Positions 14,467 to 23,190 of a DNA stretch of 24,116 nt are shown here, one piece after another. Numbering within the stretch: position 1 is the first letter of the stretch; every line of letters starts with the position of its first letter. The notes beneath the pieces are model-generated. The model saw nothing but the letters and a program-made list of their open reading frames with translations, did not search any database and was not told the DNA's origin. The stretch is taken from the IMG/VR virus record IMGVR_UViG_3300007541_000215, positions 1 through 24,116 of that record; one strand, written 5' to 3'. Position numbers and translations under genes: made by a program. The stretch is from a virus.

Positions 14467-17108
14467 TATTGACAAGCTCCAGATGGTCCAGTATAAAAAC
14501 CAGAAATAGCACCACCCGATGGGAATGGACTAGTTCTTGAACAAATTGTTTTACTTGGCTCAGAACAACTTACAGTTGTTGTAGCAGGCATACCAGTTTG
14601 ACAATTTGTATATGTCCATGTAGTTGTAAGTCCTGTAGGACAAATATCTGTATCAAAAAATACTGTATAATTACTACAATTTGGTGTAGGTGATGGTGTT
14701 GGACTAATCGTAGGCGTGGGTGAAATTGTTGGTGTTGGAGTCGGACCAGGTACAACATCATATACAGCTGCTTCTGTTAAATATATATCAGAAATTTCTT
14801 GACCAGTTAAAACTCTTCTATACATTCTTGCAATACCCATTGTAATATTACCTCTCTGTGGAGTTGCACTATTATAAGGTAAAGTATTTATTGAGAATAC
14901 TCCGGTGTCATCAAAATCAGACCATCCATTAAATCCAGCAGATGTACCTTGATATACCAATGCACCATTTATATAAAAAGTAAAATCACCTTGATTTCCT
15001 GGACCAGTTGAGGTTGGTTGTGCAGTAACTGCAACATGATACCAATTACCTACGGTCATAGTATGTTTGGTGGTAGTTTTAGTTTCATTACTTTTCCAAG
15101 TTGAATAAACTTTATTAGTTCCAACTTCTGCATTAATTAACCAGATATCATTATCAGTATTACCAAGTCGTGACCAACCAACCAAAGTTGCATCAGTTCC
15201 TGTAACTGAACTATCTAATCTTACCCAAGTTTCGATAGTACCACCCACATTACTAAAATCAGTACCACCTTCTGTTGTACTAAATCTTGCTGATTGATTA
15301 GTATTTAATGCCCATCCTTTATACGGAACTTTAGTTGCCTCACTACCTGTTAGAATTAATGCTGCTCCTAAGACACCTTGTTCATTATACCAATATTGGT
15401 CATCGTATTTGTATCCATTATAACCCCAAGTTCTCGCCAAATTACTTGTAACAACTAAGGTTGGAGTTGGTGTTGGTGAAACCGTAGGGCTTGGTGTTGG
15501 TGAAATTGTTGGTGTTGGGGTTGGTGATGGACCAGGGAATACAAATCTTTGATAACAGAATGCATCAGGTGAATTAATTACACCATAAAGTGGATATGAA
15601 TTATCAACTTGAACTACAACTTCTAAACCATCATAGAACCAAAATACAGATGCATTAAAAGTATTATATAAAGTACAGACTAAAGTACCATCTGAACCAT
15701 ATACATAAATTCTATCTGCACTCATTCCATATACTTGATTTTGAAGTGGTGAACTTACACCCGTCATCAAAGTTACAAGATTTCTTGCTAAGTTAGCATT
15801 ACCACTACCTTGCCAGATTGCTTTAAATACTCCATTTCCTCCACCAGAAATTGAAATATCATGTGTACCAAATCCACAAGTACCTACTTGAGTAGGAGTT
15901 GGTGTTGGAGTTGGACCAGGAGTGGTTGGAGTTGGTGTAGGAGTAGGGCATAAACCTACTGAATAAATTTCATAAGAGAATGGCCCATCAAGTCTTATAG
16001 GTGTAGTTTGACTACAAACATAAATTTCAGAATCTGGTGTTACTACAAGTTGTTCAGGAGTACCTGTTGAACAGTTAGTATATTCAACTGTTAATAATTC
16101 ATCAAAACTTCTGTTAGCAACCAAGAACTCTAAACAAACTTGAGTACTCGTAGGAGTTGGTGTAGGCCCAGCAGTTGGGGTTGGGGTTGGGGTAGTACAC
16201 TCTCTATCATCAGTAACATTACCATTATTATCAACTAAAATTGTTTTAGTTGGAGTACCTGTGGTAGCAGTAATTCCAAACCAAGTATTTCCACCTTGTA
16301 AACGAGTACCATTAGTATCAGTATAAATAACAGTACCATTACCTGCTCCAACTTGTGCAAATGCAGATTTATTAGAATAAAGAGTTGTATCACACGTATC
16401 ACCACACGCCAGTGCAAATGTAGGATAACCACTTGTTGTTCTATCACCAACATCATAAATAGGTGGTGGTGTCGGTGTAGGACCAACTCCACAATTACCT
16501 GAACTTAATATTTCACCAAATTGGTCTACTTCAAACCAACTACCATTGCCAGTTTCACCTGAGATAGGTGCATAATAACCAGGGTCTGCTGGAGTACAAC
16601 CTTGTGAATCTTCATATAATACACTACCAACAATTGGTATTTCAGTTACATAAACTGTTCTTTGAGTTCCACCAGAACAAGCAATACCTGAGTTTGAAAC
16701 ATCATATCCACAAATAATTGCTTCAATAATATTCTGACACGGTGTAGGTGTTGGAGTTGGGGTAACCAATGCAGTTTGAGTTGGTGTTGGTGTAGGGCCA
16801 AAAGTTGGACTTGGGGTAGGTGTGGCCGTTGGGATTATACCCGTGGGTGAAGGAGATGGTGTAGGAGTTGCAGTTGGAACTGGTGCACCAAAGGTAAACT
16901 CAGTTCCACACACACCTCTTGATTTTAATTTATAAATTGTTGCTTCATTACCAACAACAGCAATAAAAGTAGAACCTTGAGAGGGTAACAATAAAGGATT
17001 ATCTACTGATGCAGTATAATTAATCCCATCGGTACCATAAAATAAATCATATAGAGGACCGGAATCGTTTTTCTCTGTTAAGGTTACTATAATACTTTTA
17101 TTTGCCAT
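14466..17108 (-). CDS. Mosaic tail/adhesin protein with Pro-Thr linkers and a LamG domain
   Basis: An 880-residue modular protein. The N-terminus (1-73) 'MANKSIIVTLTEKNDSGPLY' is a beta domain seen in similar phage proteins. Pro/Thr/Ser linkers follow at about residues 74-123, 304-321, 386-406, 524-550 and 785-807. Between them sit two related Cys modules (about 124-300, each with G-x-V-I/L-Y-x-D and an ending C), two related modules with a YTNC-x-T-G core (about 322-385 and 808-880), and a laminin-G/concanavalin-like domain (about 553-780) with 'GGTIETWVRLD' and 'GNWYHVAVTAQ'. LamG domains often bind glycans, so a receptor-binding or decoration role fits. An AAAGGAT SD precedes the start. 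The linkers are candidate O-glycosylation sites. Confidence 0.72.
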   Translation of the reverse strand: MANKSIIVTLTEKNDSGPLYDLFYGTDGINYTASVDNPLLLPSQGSTFIAVVGNEATIYKLKSRGVCGTEFTFGAPVPTATPTPSPSPTGIIPTATPTPSPTFGPTPTPTQTALVTPTPTPTPCQNIIEAIICGYDVSNSGIACSGGTQRTVYVTEIPIVGSVLYEDSQGCTPADPGYYAPISGETGNGSWFEVDQFGEILSSGNCGVGPTPTPPPIYDVGDRTTSGYPTFALACGDTCDTTLYSNKSAFAQVGAGNGTVIYTDTNGTRLQGGNTWFGITATTGTPTKTILVDNNGNVTDDRECTTPTPTPTAGPTPTPTSTQVCLEFLVANRSFDELLTVEYTNCSTGTPEQLVVTPDSEIYVCSQTTPIRLDGPFSYEIYSVGLCPTPTPTPTTPGPTPTPTPTQVGTCGFGTHDISISGGGNGVFKAIWQGSGNANLARNLVTLMTGVSSPLQNQVYGMSADRIYVYGSDGTLVCTLYNTFNASVFWFYDGLEVVVQVDNSYPLYGVINSPDAFCYQRFVFPGPSPTPTPTISPTPSPTVSPTPTPTLVVTSNLARTWGYNGYKYDDQYWYNEQGVLGAALILTGSEATKVPYKGWALNTNQSARFSTTEGGTDFSNVGGTIETWVRLDSSVTGTDATLVGWSRLGNTDNDIWLINAEVGTNKVYSTWKSNETKTTTKHTMTVGNWYHVAVTAQPTSTGPGNQGDFTFYINGALVYQGTSAGFNGWSDFDDTGVFSINTLPYNSATPQRGNITMGIARMYRRVLTGQEISDIYLTEAAVYDVVPGPTPTPTISPTPTISPTPSPTPNCSNYTVFFDTDICPTGLTTTWTYTNCQTGMPATTTVSCSEPSKTICSRTSPFPSGGAISGFYTGPSGACQ
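14687..16885 (-). repeat. Dispersed Pro-Thr-coding repeats in the LamG protein gene
   Basis: Stretches at about 16739-16885, 16141-16197, 15888-15949, 15457-15535 and 14687-14752 encode alternating Pro-Thr with some Ser and Gly. They are nearly the same at DNA level (plus strand GGTGTTGG, GGTGTAGG and variants) and similar to the block in the neighbouring gene. They are in-frame linkers that could recombine with one another. Confidence 0.8.
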
Positions 17109-17118
17109 CTCTTATCCT

Positions 17119-20100
17119 TTATAAACTTCCACTACAAGTTGCGCAATCACCATATACATCTTCTACCAAGAAGGTATATTCTTTTTGTGTTGTTTCTCTT
17201 AATATTGTATAACAAGCATCACCATCTGGGAAACCAACTCTAACTACATCACCAGTTGATAATGAACTTGATGCTGCAATCAAATCAGAGTTTGCAAATG
17301 GATACACACAAGAAAATCCTTCATAATAAATAACAGAATCTGTTAAAGAATCTACTTCAACACTAAATGTTGCGGGTGATGAGTATGGTCCCCATCCAGC
17401 AAAGATACTTGCATTTGCTGAACTAAATGAACCAGCAGATGCAGTGTAGAAAAATAAATTTGAAGGTGCAGTATCTGTTTCTACTATGCTACCATCACGT
17501 TTCCAATATATTCTGTTATTAGGTGATTCATTGAATTTAAATGTTTGACCAATTGGTGCTTTTAATTCAATTTCTAATGCATAGAAGCCAGAATCTGTAA
17601 TTTCAGGTAATACCTGATTTGTTTTAAATGTAAATGAACCACTTTGTAAACTTGCTGTAGTTTCTAATAATTTAACACGTTTACTTGGGTCATTTCTTCT
17701 ATAATACAAACTACCACTTTGGAAATTAACAAATCCATATATCGCAGGTTCTAAATTAATCGTCATCTCAATTTGTTTCGGCCCCAAAGTAGGTGTTGGC
17801 GTAGGTGATGGGGTGGGAGTTGGAGACGAAGTTGGCGTTGGCGAAATTGTTGGCGTAGGGGTAGGCGTATTCGTTGGGCCAGGAGTACTCGTTGGCGTAG
17901 GCGTAGGACTACTCGTGGGCGTGGGTGAAATTGTGGGTGATGGAGTTGGTCTTGGTGTAGGCGTTACCGTTCCTTGAACTGTAAAATCAAAATCACAATC
18001 TAATGAATATAATTGTGGGAATAAACGAATTAACTCTACTGTTGCAACATCATCTTGTGAAATGTTGAACCCTTTTATTTTATTAATACGATATCTTTGG
18101 TTCTTAATAAACACCTGGTCATTAAGTTTGATATCTTTATATTCTTCTTTATCAAATTTAATATCAAGAGTTACCTTGTGTGATTCATCCCAATAAATGG
18201 AATCAATATATGTTTTCCAATATTGTTCAAAATTAGTAATACCATTTGCAGGGTTAAAATTAGATGGAATTAATTTCGCGTAATCATTATTGAAATGTAA
18301 ATCTAAAGTAGAATCTGCAACCGCAGGTAAATCAGATAAGTTACTAATAGTACTATAAGAATTAATCACAGTTTGTGCAGAACCAGCATTACCAATGTAA
18401 ATAATAGTACCCGAAGGTAAAGTGTTATCTACTTTATATCCAATTCTTGGTTTAAATTTAAATGATTTTTGTTGTGAGTTTTCAAATTTGTATAAGTGTG
18501 GATATACAAAAGAAGAACCTACATTAATTTGTAATGAAGAACCACTTGTTTCAGAACCAAGAATAGTTGGTGCAAAGAATGAACCAATGGTTGAAGTACC
18601 TTGTGAAATATTATTCTCTGCAATAACTCGTTGTGTACCATACTGATAATTTGGAATAGATTCAATTGCTAATTTAGAAAATCTATCATTATCATCTTCG
18701 TTTTTAAATAATAATTCTTTTCTTTGTTCATCAATTGTATGGTTAATTGATTTACGAATCGCAGTATTCCATTTATCTGTCCAATCTTTTCTTTCACCAT
18801 CTCTAATCCAATCAGCAAATGGTTCAATTTTGATTGCATTGGTTTCTGTATTGATTGGTGTTAAGATAAGGTTAAATTGTTCAATAAAACCTCTCATCAC
18901 ATCTAAGGATTTTGTTTGTGAATCCCATTGTTGTGAAAAATCTACATTAACTCCATCAAAAGTAATTGGAGCTTTAGTTACGTTAAAATAGTTATTGTAA
19001 TTTAATACAGTAGTTTGAGCAGATGGACCACCATTAAGGTGTTCAACTTTTAATCGAGCATAAATTGGTACACCACCTGCGTATTGAAATTCATGAGATA
19101 AAGCTATATCAATAAACAAATCTCCACCAGGTTCACAATAAATTGTTGGTGAAAATGCTTGTATAAAAGAACCATACATTAGTTCTAAAGTAACCGTAAC
19201 TTCTGAACTTGTATTTATCGTTGGATTTATAAAATATGCAGCTACATCAAACTTATAAGTTCCTGTTGAAGGAACTGTATATACATATGTACTTGTATTG
19301 TAGTTATCACCTGGGTCAGAAACTTCAAAATTAAATTGTAAGTTTGCATATTCCGTATCACCACTCGAAACCGTTGGAATAGATTGTTGTATTGTTTGTA
19401 AAACCGCAGCAGTATTTTGTACACCACTACCAACCCCTAATGTATCTTTTGGTTTTGGTAAAACATATAAGTTTTCAAATGCAGTTGAATTGATAAAATC
19501 AGATTCGTATCTATATCCTACTTGTTCAAAAATAGTATCAATTACATTCTTTGCTTTAATTGCAGGTAAAAACTGTTTTGGTTGCATTGGAGTTTGTGGG
19601 TCTCCAATTTGTCCTGCTGTTGTACCTAATTGAATTCTTGGTTGTGTTGGGAAAGTAGAATTTTCATCAGTACCATAATCTGCGATAGGATAAAATACTG
19701 CACCATCTAATAAATTATTATCCCAAGAATTTATAATATTGGTTGGAGTCAATGAATGACTATACGCTGACCAATCTGCTTCTGAAATTAATTTAGATTG
19801 AAGTAAATCTTTAAACTGTACTACTTTATCAGATAATTGACATTTGTAAACCGTATATCCTCTTTCATCTGTAATAACTTCTAACAGTTGAAATTGTCCG
19901 TTTAAGACGGTTTCTCCATTCAAGATGATATAACCATCGATTGAATTATAAAACGCCGGTATATCTTGTGCTCCTACCTCGTATGCGTGTTTAAAGAAAC
20001 GGTTGTTATTCTTGGTACCAGGTAAATTAAAAGTTTGTGAACCAACACCAAAAAATTTACCAATTTTTTCATTCTCAATTGTAGAAATATCTAATCGCAA

Positions 20101-20172
20101 TGGAACATTGTTATCTATGTCCAAATCATAGGTAACACCATTATAAACAACTCTAATTAGTATATCTGTCAT
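17119..20172 (-). CDS. Large distal tail / baseplate protein with Pro-Thr linker
   Basis: A 1017-residue protein. Residues 1-730 look like the large distal-tail or Tal-like protein of Bacteroidetes phages: '[19 protein letters not shown]', '[20 protein letters not shown]' and later '[17 protein letters not shown]'-like text near the end of this part. A Pro/Thr/Ser linker spans about 734-796, then a C-terminal beta domain ends with a Cys pair 'DCATCSGSL'. It probably forms the tail tip and carries appendages. The gene begins with a TAATG stop-start overlap with the preceding gene and no SD, so translation is likely coupled. The same linker type occurs in the next gene product. Confidence 0.68.
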   Translation of the reverse strand: MTDILIRVVYNGVTYDLDIDNNVPLRLDISTIENEKIGKFFGVGSQTFNLPGTKNNNRFFKHAYEVGAQDIPAFYNSIDGYIILNGETVLNGQFQLLEVITDERGYTVYKCQLSDKVVQFKDLLQSKLISEADWSAYSHSLTPTNIINSWDNNLLDGAVFYPIADYGTDENSTFPTQPRIQLGTTAGQIGDPQTPMQPKQFLPAIKAKNVIDTIFEQVGYRYESDFINSTAFENLYVLPKPKDTLGVGSGVQNTAAVLQTIQQSIPTVSSGDTEYANLQFNFEVSDPGDNYNTSTYVYTVPSTGTYKFDVAAYFINPTINTSSEVTVTLELMYGSFIQAFSPTIYCEPGGDLFIDIALSHEFQYAGGVPIYARLKVEHLNGGPSAQTTVLNYNNYFNVTKAPITFDGVNVDFSQQWDSQTKSLDVMRGFIEQFNLILTPINTETNAIKIEPFADWIRDGERKDWTDKWNTAIRKSINHTIDEQRKELLFKNEDDNDRFSKLAIESIPNYQYGTQRVIAENNISQGTSTIGSFFAPTILGSETSGSSLQINVGSSFVYPHLYKFENSQQKSFKFKPRIGYKVDNTLPSGTIIYIGNAGSAQTVINSYSTISNLSDLPAVADSTLDLHFNNDYAKLIPSNFNPANGITNFEQYWKTYIDSIYWDESHKVTLDIKFDKEEYKDIKLNDQVFIKNQRYRINKIKGFNISQDDVATVELIRLFPQLYSLDCDFDFTVQGTVTPTPRPTPSPTISPTPTSSPTPTPTSTPGPTNTPTPTPTISPTPTSSPTPTPSPTPTPTLGPKQIEMTINLEPAIYGFVNFQSGSLYYRRNDPSKRVKLLETTASLQSGSFTFKTNQVLPEITDSGFYALEIELKAPIGQTFKFNESPNNRIYWKRDGSIVETDTAPSNLFFYTASAGSFSSANASIFAGWGPYSSPATFSVEVDSLTDSVIYYEGFSCVYPFANSDLIAASSSLSTGDVVRVGFPDGDACYTILRETTQKEYTFLVEDVYGDCATCSGSL
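17786..17971 (-). repeat. Pro-Thr-coding minisatellite-like block in the distal tail gene
   Basis: About 62 codons of alternating Pro with Thr or Ser, including two copies of a [14 protein letters not shown] unit. The DNA is made of short variants of GGCGTTGG/GGCGTAGG (plus strand). It separates the N-terminal tail domain from the C-terminal beta domain. Confidence 0.85.
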
Positions 20173-21362
20173 TATTTAGAATATCTTTGATTTGAGTATT
20201 GGTATTCAAACAAGTATGTAAACACCTTCTGTGCCTTAATATTAGTATTATGGACATAAGATGAATTAGTAATAAGAATTGGAACAAACTTATTCCCTTC
20301 TTGTATATAAACTGATGGTGATTCAATCATCTCACTTAACCAACTTGCTTGTTCTTCTGTTAAAAAATCTGAAGAGATTTGGTACCTATCTTCTAATTGG
20401 ATATTGTAGTAATCCCCTCCTCTTCTTAATATATTATATTGTGAAGTGGTTGAAGAATAATCTACAAATGGTTTAGTAATTTCTTGGCGAGTAATATTGG
20501 TAGTTCTTCTTTTTGGTAAATTGACACCATAAAAATCCCATACACCGAATTTATTGATGAACATAAAATTAACTCTGCCCCAATAACAATCTTCTACTAC
20601 TTTAAAGTAATAATCTTTTTCGGTATCAATATTAATCACATAATAATCAGTAGTATCTAAAATAGATGAACTTACCAATCCATCAAAGTTCTTTAATCCT
20701 GCAGGTAAATAAGTTCCATTTGCATCTTGTATTCCATTTAAGTTTAGTGAACCAATATTGGAATTTGATGAGTTATAAAAATCAACTGATAAAGAACCAG
20801 TTACATAACTTCCTTTATATGCAATTAAACCGTAATCATTACGAGATACTTTTTTGTAATCTTTGGAAGGATTAGAAGTTTGAGTGTTAGGATAAGAAGA
20901 TAAAAAGATATTATCAGAATAAACATCAGAAAAATTATATCCTACTCCATTGTTAATATCAATAGTACCACCCCACACTACTGCATCCGAACCACTAACT
21001 GCTGGGTCACCCGCAGAACCATTACCATCATAAACGGTGGTTGGTGATGTGGTTGAGGTTCCGTATTCTTCACCGAATCGAACTGAGAACGTTTGTAATC
21101 CACTACCATAATTTTGTGCACTACCGGTAGTAAAGATATCTGTTCTATACTCTAAATAATCATCTAAGATTCTTGCAGCATCAAATATTGCAGCACCATT
21201 TGGATTAGGATATTGTTTGATACGAGTTAATCTTGTAGAACCACTTACAATATCCATAACATACTGAAATTGGAATTGACCAGGTGAATCAGAACTTACT
21301 CCGTAGAGTAAATTTGTTTTAGTTACATTGGGATATGTGGGTTGTTGATTAATAGTTATCAT
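20172..21362 (-). CDS. Tail structural (baseplate-type) protein
   Basis: A 396-residue protein, mostly beta type, starting '[20 protein letters not shown]'. The segment '[20 protein letters not shown]' near residues 258-277 and '[18 protein letters not shown]' are patterns I associate with tail proteins encoded before the large distal-tail protein in Bacteroidetes phages. '[20 protein letters not shown]' near 339-358 is another such segment. It starts with an ATGA overlap with the gp10-like gene and a GGAG SD. Its role is likely in the tail tip; exact function unknown. Confidence 0.6.
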   Translation of the reverse strand: MITINQQPTYPNVTKTNLLYGVSSDSPGQFQFQYVMDIVSGSTRLTRIKQYPNPNGAAIFDAARILDDYLEYRTDIFTTGSAQNYGSGLQTFSVRFGEEYGTSTTSPTTVYDGNGSAGDPAVSGSDAVVWGGTIDINNGVGYNFSDVYSDNIFLSSYPNTQTSNPSKDYKKVSRNDYGLIAYKGSYVTGSLSVDFYNSSNSNIGSLNLNGIQDANGTYLPAGLKNFDGLVSSSILDTTDYYVINIDTEKDYYFKVVEDCYWGRVNFMFINKFGVWDFYGVNLPKRRTTNITRQEITKPFVDYSSTTSQYNILRRGGDYYNIQLEDRYQISSDFLTEEQASWLSEMIESPSVYIQEGNKFVPILITNSSYVHNTNIKAQKVFTYLFEYQYSNQRYSK

Positions 21363-21817
21363 ACCGTTGCTCCATTCTTTATAAATATCTGAATAATTTC
21401 ATTGTTAATATCTTCAACACCAGCATCTGCAAGTGGTTCCATAAATTGTTCAACTACTTTATCTACTGAACCTTGAATGAATGGACGAGGTCTAAAACCT
21501 TTCTGTGCAATAGATTTACGAACAGGAAAAGGAAGAGGACCACCAATTACTGAAGACCTAAATTGACCTGGGTCATACAATGATTCTGGATTAGCAGGTT
21601 GTTTAATTTTTAAACCACTAACACCAGTATCTTGGTACAAACCATAATCATTCATAACAATAATGAACTTTTGGTTTTGTTCATCTAATCTTACACTTAC
21701 TGAACGGCCAAGTTCACCTGTCTTAAGTAATTTCTGAGATATAATACCATCAACAAGAGCTTCTTCTAATCTTCTTGCAGCATCTCTCAACACTTCTAAT
21801 TTTGCTTCGTTATTCAT
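21359..21817 (-). CDS. HK97 gp10-like tail completion protein
   Basis: A 152-residue protein with an N-terminal helix 'EAKLEVLRDAARRLEEALV', a strand-rich middle 'FIIVMNDYGLYQDTGVSG' and the C-terminal 'KGFRPRPFIQGSVDKVVEQF'. The 'Y-x-x-D/Y-x-G' then 'R-P-x-P-F-I' order is characteristic of HK97 gp10-like neck or tail completion proteins. It begins with a TAATG overlap with the previous stop and no clear SD, so it is likely translationally coupled. It would join the tail tube to the connector. Confidence 0.72.
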   Translation of the reverse strand: MNNEAKLEVLRDAARRLEEALVDGIISQKLLKTGELGRSVSVRLDEQNQKFIIVMNDYGLYQDTGVSGLKIKQPANPESLYDPGQFRSSVIGGPLPFPVRKSIAQKGFRPRPFIQGSVDKVVEQFMEPLADAGVEDINNEIIQIFIKNGATV

Positions 21818-22263
21818 TATGTTGGTATGTTACAATAAGTTATTCCTGATGCTGTGGAACTTAAATTAATTGTTGAAACCCAACCACTTGCCTTTTCACC
21901 AAATGCTTCAATAAGTGGAACTATATTCACCATCTCAATATCAAAATCATATTGAACCGGACCATCTAATATATATGAATATACATCATAGATTCCTTGT
22001 TCGGTATTGGATAAAGAAATTCTTCTATCCTCATCAGATAATCTTGGAATATCTAATGAATACAATTCAAAAGTTAAAGTTCTTACTCTACCATCATTAC
22101 CAGAAAGACCAGAAGAAGATAAAGGTCTCATAAACAATGTAGGATATCCACGATTAACAACCGCATCTAAATTATCAATAGAACCATGACCAAATGATTT
22201 ATAATAAACGTTTTGGGTTACTGCTAATTCGAATAAATTTACTATTTCTTGATAATTAATCAT
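21817..22263 (-). CDS. Tail terminator-like protein
   Basis: A 148-residue alpha/beta protein, 'MINYQEIVNLFELAVTQNVY' then 'YPTLFMRPLSSSG', 'RTLTFELYSLDIPRLSDEDR' and 'VNIVPLIEAFGEKASGW'. Size, fold type and position next to the gp10-like gene fit tail terminator proteins, which cap the tail tube at the head end. The ATG at 22263 directly follows the stop of the chaperone frameshift extension, with GGAGAAG just upstream as SD. Identification is by context and pattern. Confidence 0.6.
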   Translation of the reverse strand: MINYQEIVNLFELAVTQNVYYKSFGHGSIDNLDAVVNRGYPTLFMRPLSSSGLSGNDGRVRTLTFELYSLDIPRLSDEDRRISLSNTEQGIYDVYSYILDGPVQYDFDIEMVNIVPLIEAFGEKASGWVSTINLSSTASGITYCNIPT

Positions 22264-22557
22264 TTATCTTCTCCATTGCATTTGTTGTAATCTTTTTCTT
22301 TCTTCTCGTTCTTTTTCTTTGTTAATCTCATCTTCTAAACTCATCCAATTTAAAATGGTAATGATGTTTACTTTGGTTACTTTTTTTTCTCCTGTTAAAC
22401 GAAGAATCCCTCCGTCTTTTGCGAGGTAATATAAGGTGTAAAACCATCCATAATGTTGAGCAATTGATTTACTTGTTTCTTCTCCATCTCCGTCATCTTC
22501 TTCAAGTTTTTGCGGAAATAAGTTTGTAAATCTTTTGAATATATTTCCCCTACTGAT
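22264..22557 (-). CDS. -1 frameshift extension of the tail assembly chaperone (G-T type)
   Basis: The -1 frame relative to the upstream gene is open from the T9 tract to a TAA directly before the next ATG, adding 97 residues. It has no start codon of its own until near its end. Its sequence is protein-like: 'HYGWFYTLYYLAKDG', 'KVNIITILNWMSLEDEI', then a charged helix 'KEKEREERKR' ending 'QQMQWRR'. This fills the 131-nt gap that would otherwise follow the 239-aa frame. If slippage occurs at TTT TTA the fusion is 283 residues. This matches the G/GT tail chaperone arrangement known from lambda and many siphophages. Confidence 0.78.
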   Translation of the reverse strand: MSRGNIFKRFTNLFPQKLEEDDGDGEETSKSIAQHYGWFYTLYYLAKDGGILRLTGEKKVTKVNIITILNWMSLEDEINKEKEREERKRLQQMQWRR

Positions 22558-23114
22558 AAAAAAAAATTATATGCTCCCAATGCTATAGATAGTGGTAAAT
22601 CTTTAAACATCTGCGAACGTATATCTCTTTTTTCTGTATCGTATTCTTCTATTGTATAGTATTTAAAAAGATTTTCAGATTCTCCTATCACATACTTGAT
22701 ATTATTCATTAACTTCCATTTAAACCCATCGAAAGATTCTTTAACAATAGGTCTATAAAGGATTGCAATAATTTCATGTAATGCAGGTGTTCCTTTATCT
22801 AATCTACTTTCTAAATCAACAAATTCACCACCACTCATTTTACTAAATGGTTGAAATCCATATAAAGTGCCATTCCATTCAAAGATTGGTAAAAATATTG
22901 GATTAATGTTACTTACTCTATCATTTAAATCTTTATAAATTTTAACAATAGAATCTAATGGCCAGTTTTTTATTTCTTGTTCATCATAATCTGTAATTGC
23001 ACTAACAATTCTAATTATTTTTTGACTTTCTGTCAAGTGTTCAAGATTACCAAAATTTTGATATTGGCCTAATGTTAAATCAGATTTTACTTGTATTTTA
23101 ATTTCTTTTCCCAT
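22395..23114 (-). CDS. Tail assembly chaperone (frame-0 product)
   Basis: A 239-residue, mainly helical protein beginning 'MGKEIKIQVKSDLTLGQYQN', with 'NPIFLPIFEWNGTLYGFQPF', 'ALHEIIAILYRPIV' and 'DLPLSIALGAYNFFLSVGEI'. It is first of the tail operon and is followed in the -1 frame by an extension, as expected for tail assembly chaperones, which bind the tape measure protein during tail assembly. The 53 residues after the slip site overlap the extension frame. No SD is present; the ATG lies five bases after TATAAT of a promoter-like element, so the mRNA should be leaderless. Confidence 0.68.
   Translation of the reverse strand: MGKEIKIQVKSDLTLGQYQNFGNLEHLTESQKIIRIVSAITDYDEQEIKNWPLDSIVKIYKDLNDRVSNINPIFLPIFEWNGTLYGFQPFSKMSGGEFVDLESRLDKGTPALHEIIAILYRPIVKESFDGFKWKLMNNIKYVIGESENLFKYYTIEEYDTEKRDIRSQMFKDLPLSIALGAYNFFLSVGEIYSKDLQTYFRKNLKKMTEMEKKQVNQLLNIMDGFTPYITSQKTEGFFV
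22557..22566 (-). promoter_or_regulatory. Programmed -1 frameshift slippery site
   Basis: In frame 0 the codons read AAT TTT TTT TTA. This gives the heptamers T TTT TTT and T TTT TTA, the latter identical to the HIV-1 slippery sequence. Both P- and A-site tRNAs can re-pair after slipping back one base. It lies at the upstream end of the long -1 open frame. No clear downstream pseudoknot was identified by eye. Confidence 0.7.
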
Positions 23115-23119
23115 ATTAT

Positions 23120-23144
23120 ATTATATTTTTTTTGTCCATTTGGT
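23120..23144 (-). promoter_or_regulatory. Putative phage promoter of the tail operon
   Basis: The minus strand reads ACCA (23144-23141), 15 nt, TATAAT (23125-23120). Together with the flanking TCATTTAT and the A8 run it matches the tape measure promoter at 26 of 33 positions, the variable ones being a central seven-base block. The ATG at 23114 is five bases past TATAAT. Confidence 0.72.
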
Positions 23145-23155
23145 ATAAATGACAT

Positions 23156-23180
23156 AAAAAAACCCTCAAAGTTGAGGGTT
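23156..23180 (-). terminator. Intrinsic terminator of the 150-aa gene
   Basis: AACCCTCAA (23161-23169) and TTGAGGGTT (23172-23180) form a perfect inverted repeat, folding as a stem of six or more pairs with a small loop. On the minus strand it is followed by T7 (23162-23156). It lies 10 nt after the stop of the 150-aa gene and just before the tail operon promoter, insulating the two units. Confidence 0.88.
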
Positions 23181-23190
23181 TGGGTTGGGG

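Noticed and set aside
14687-17971. CRISPR-like array from the repeated GGTGTTGG/GGTGTAGG DNA
   Set aside because: The repeats are in frame within long genes, encode Pro-Thr, vary in length and have no unique spacers of constant size.
14466-20172. Diversity-generating retroelement target in the tail proteins
   Set aside because: No reverse transcriptase, template repeat or adenine-biased variable repeat is visible in this window.
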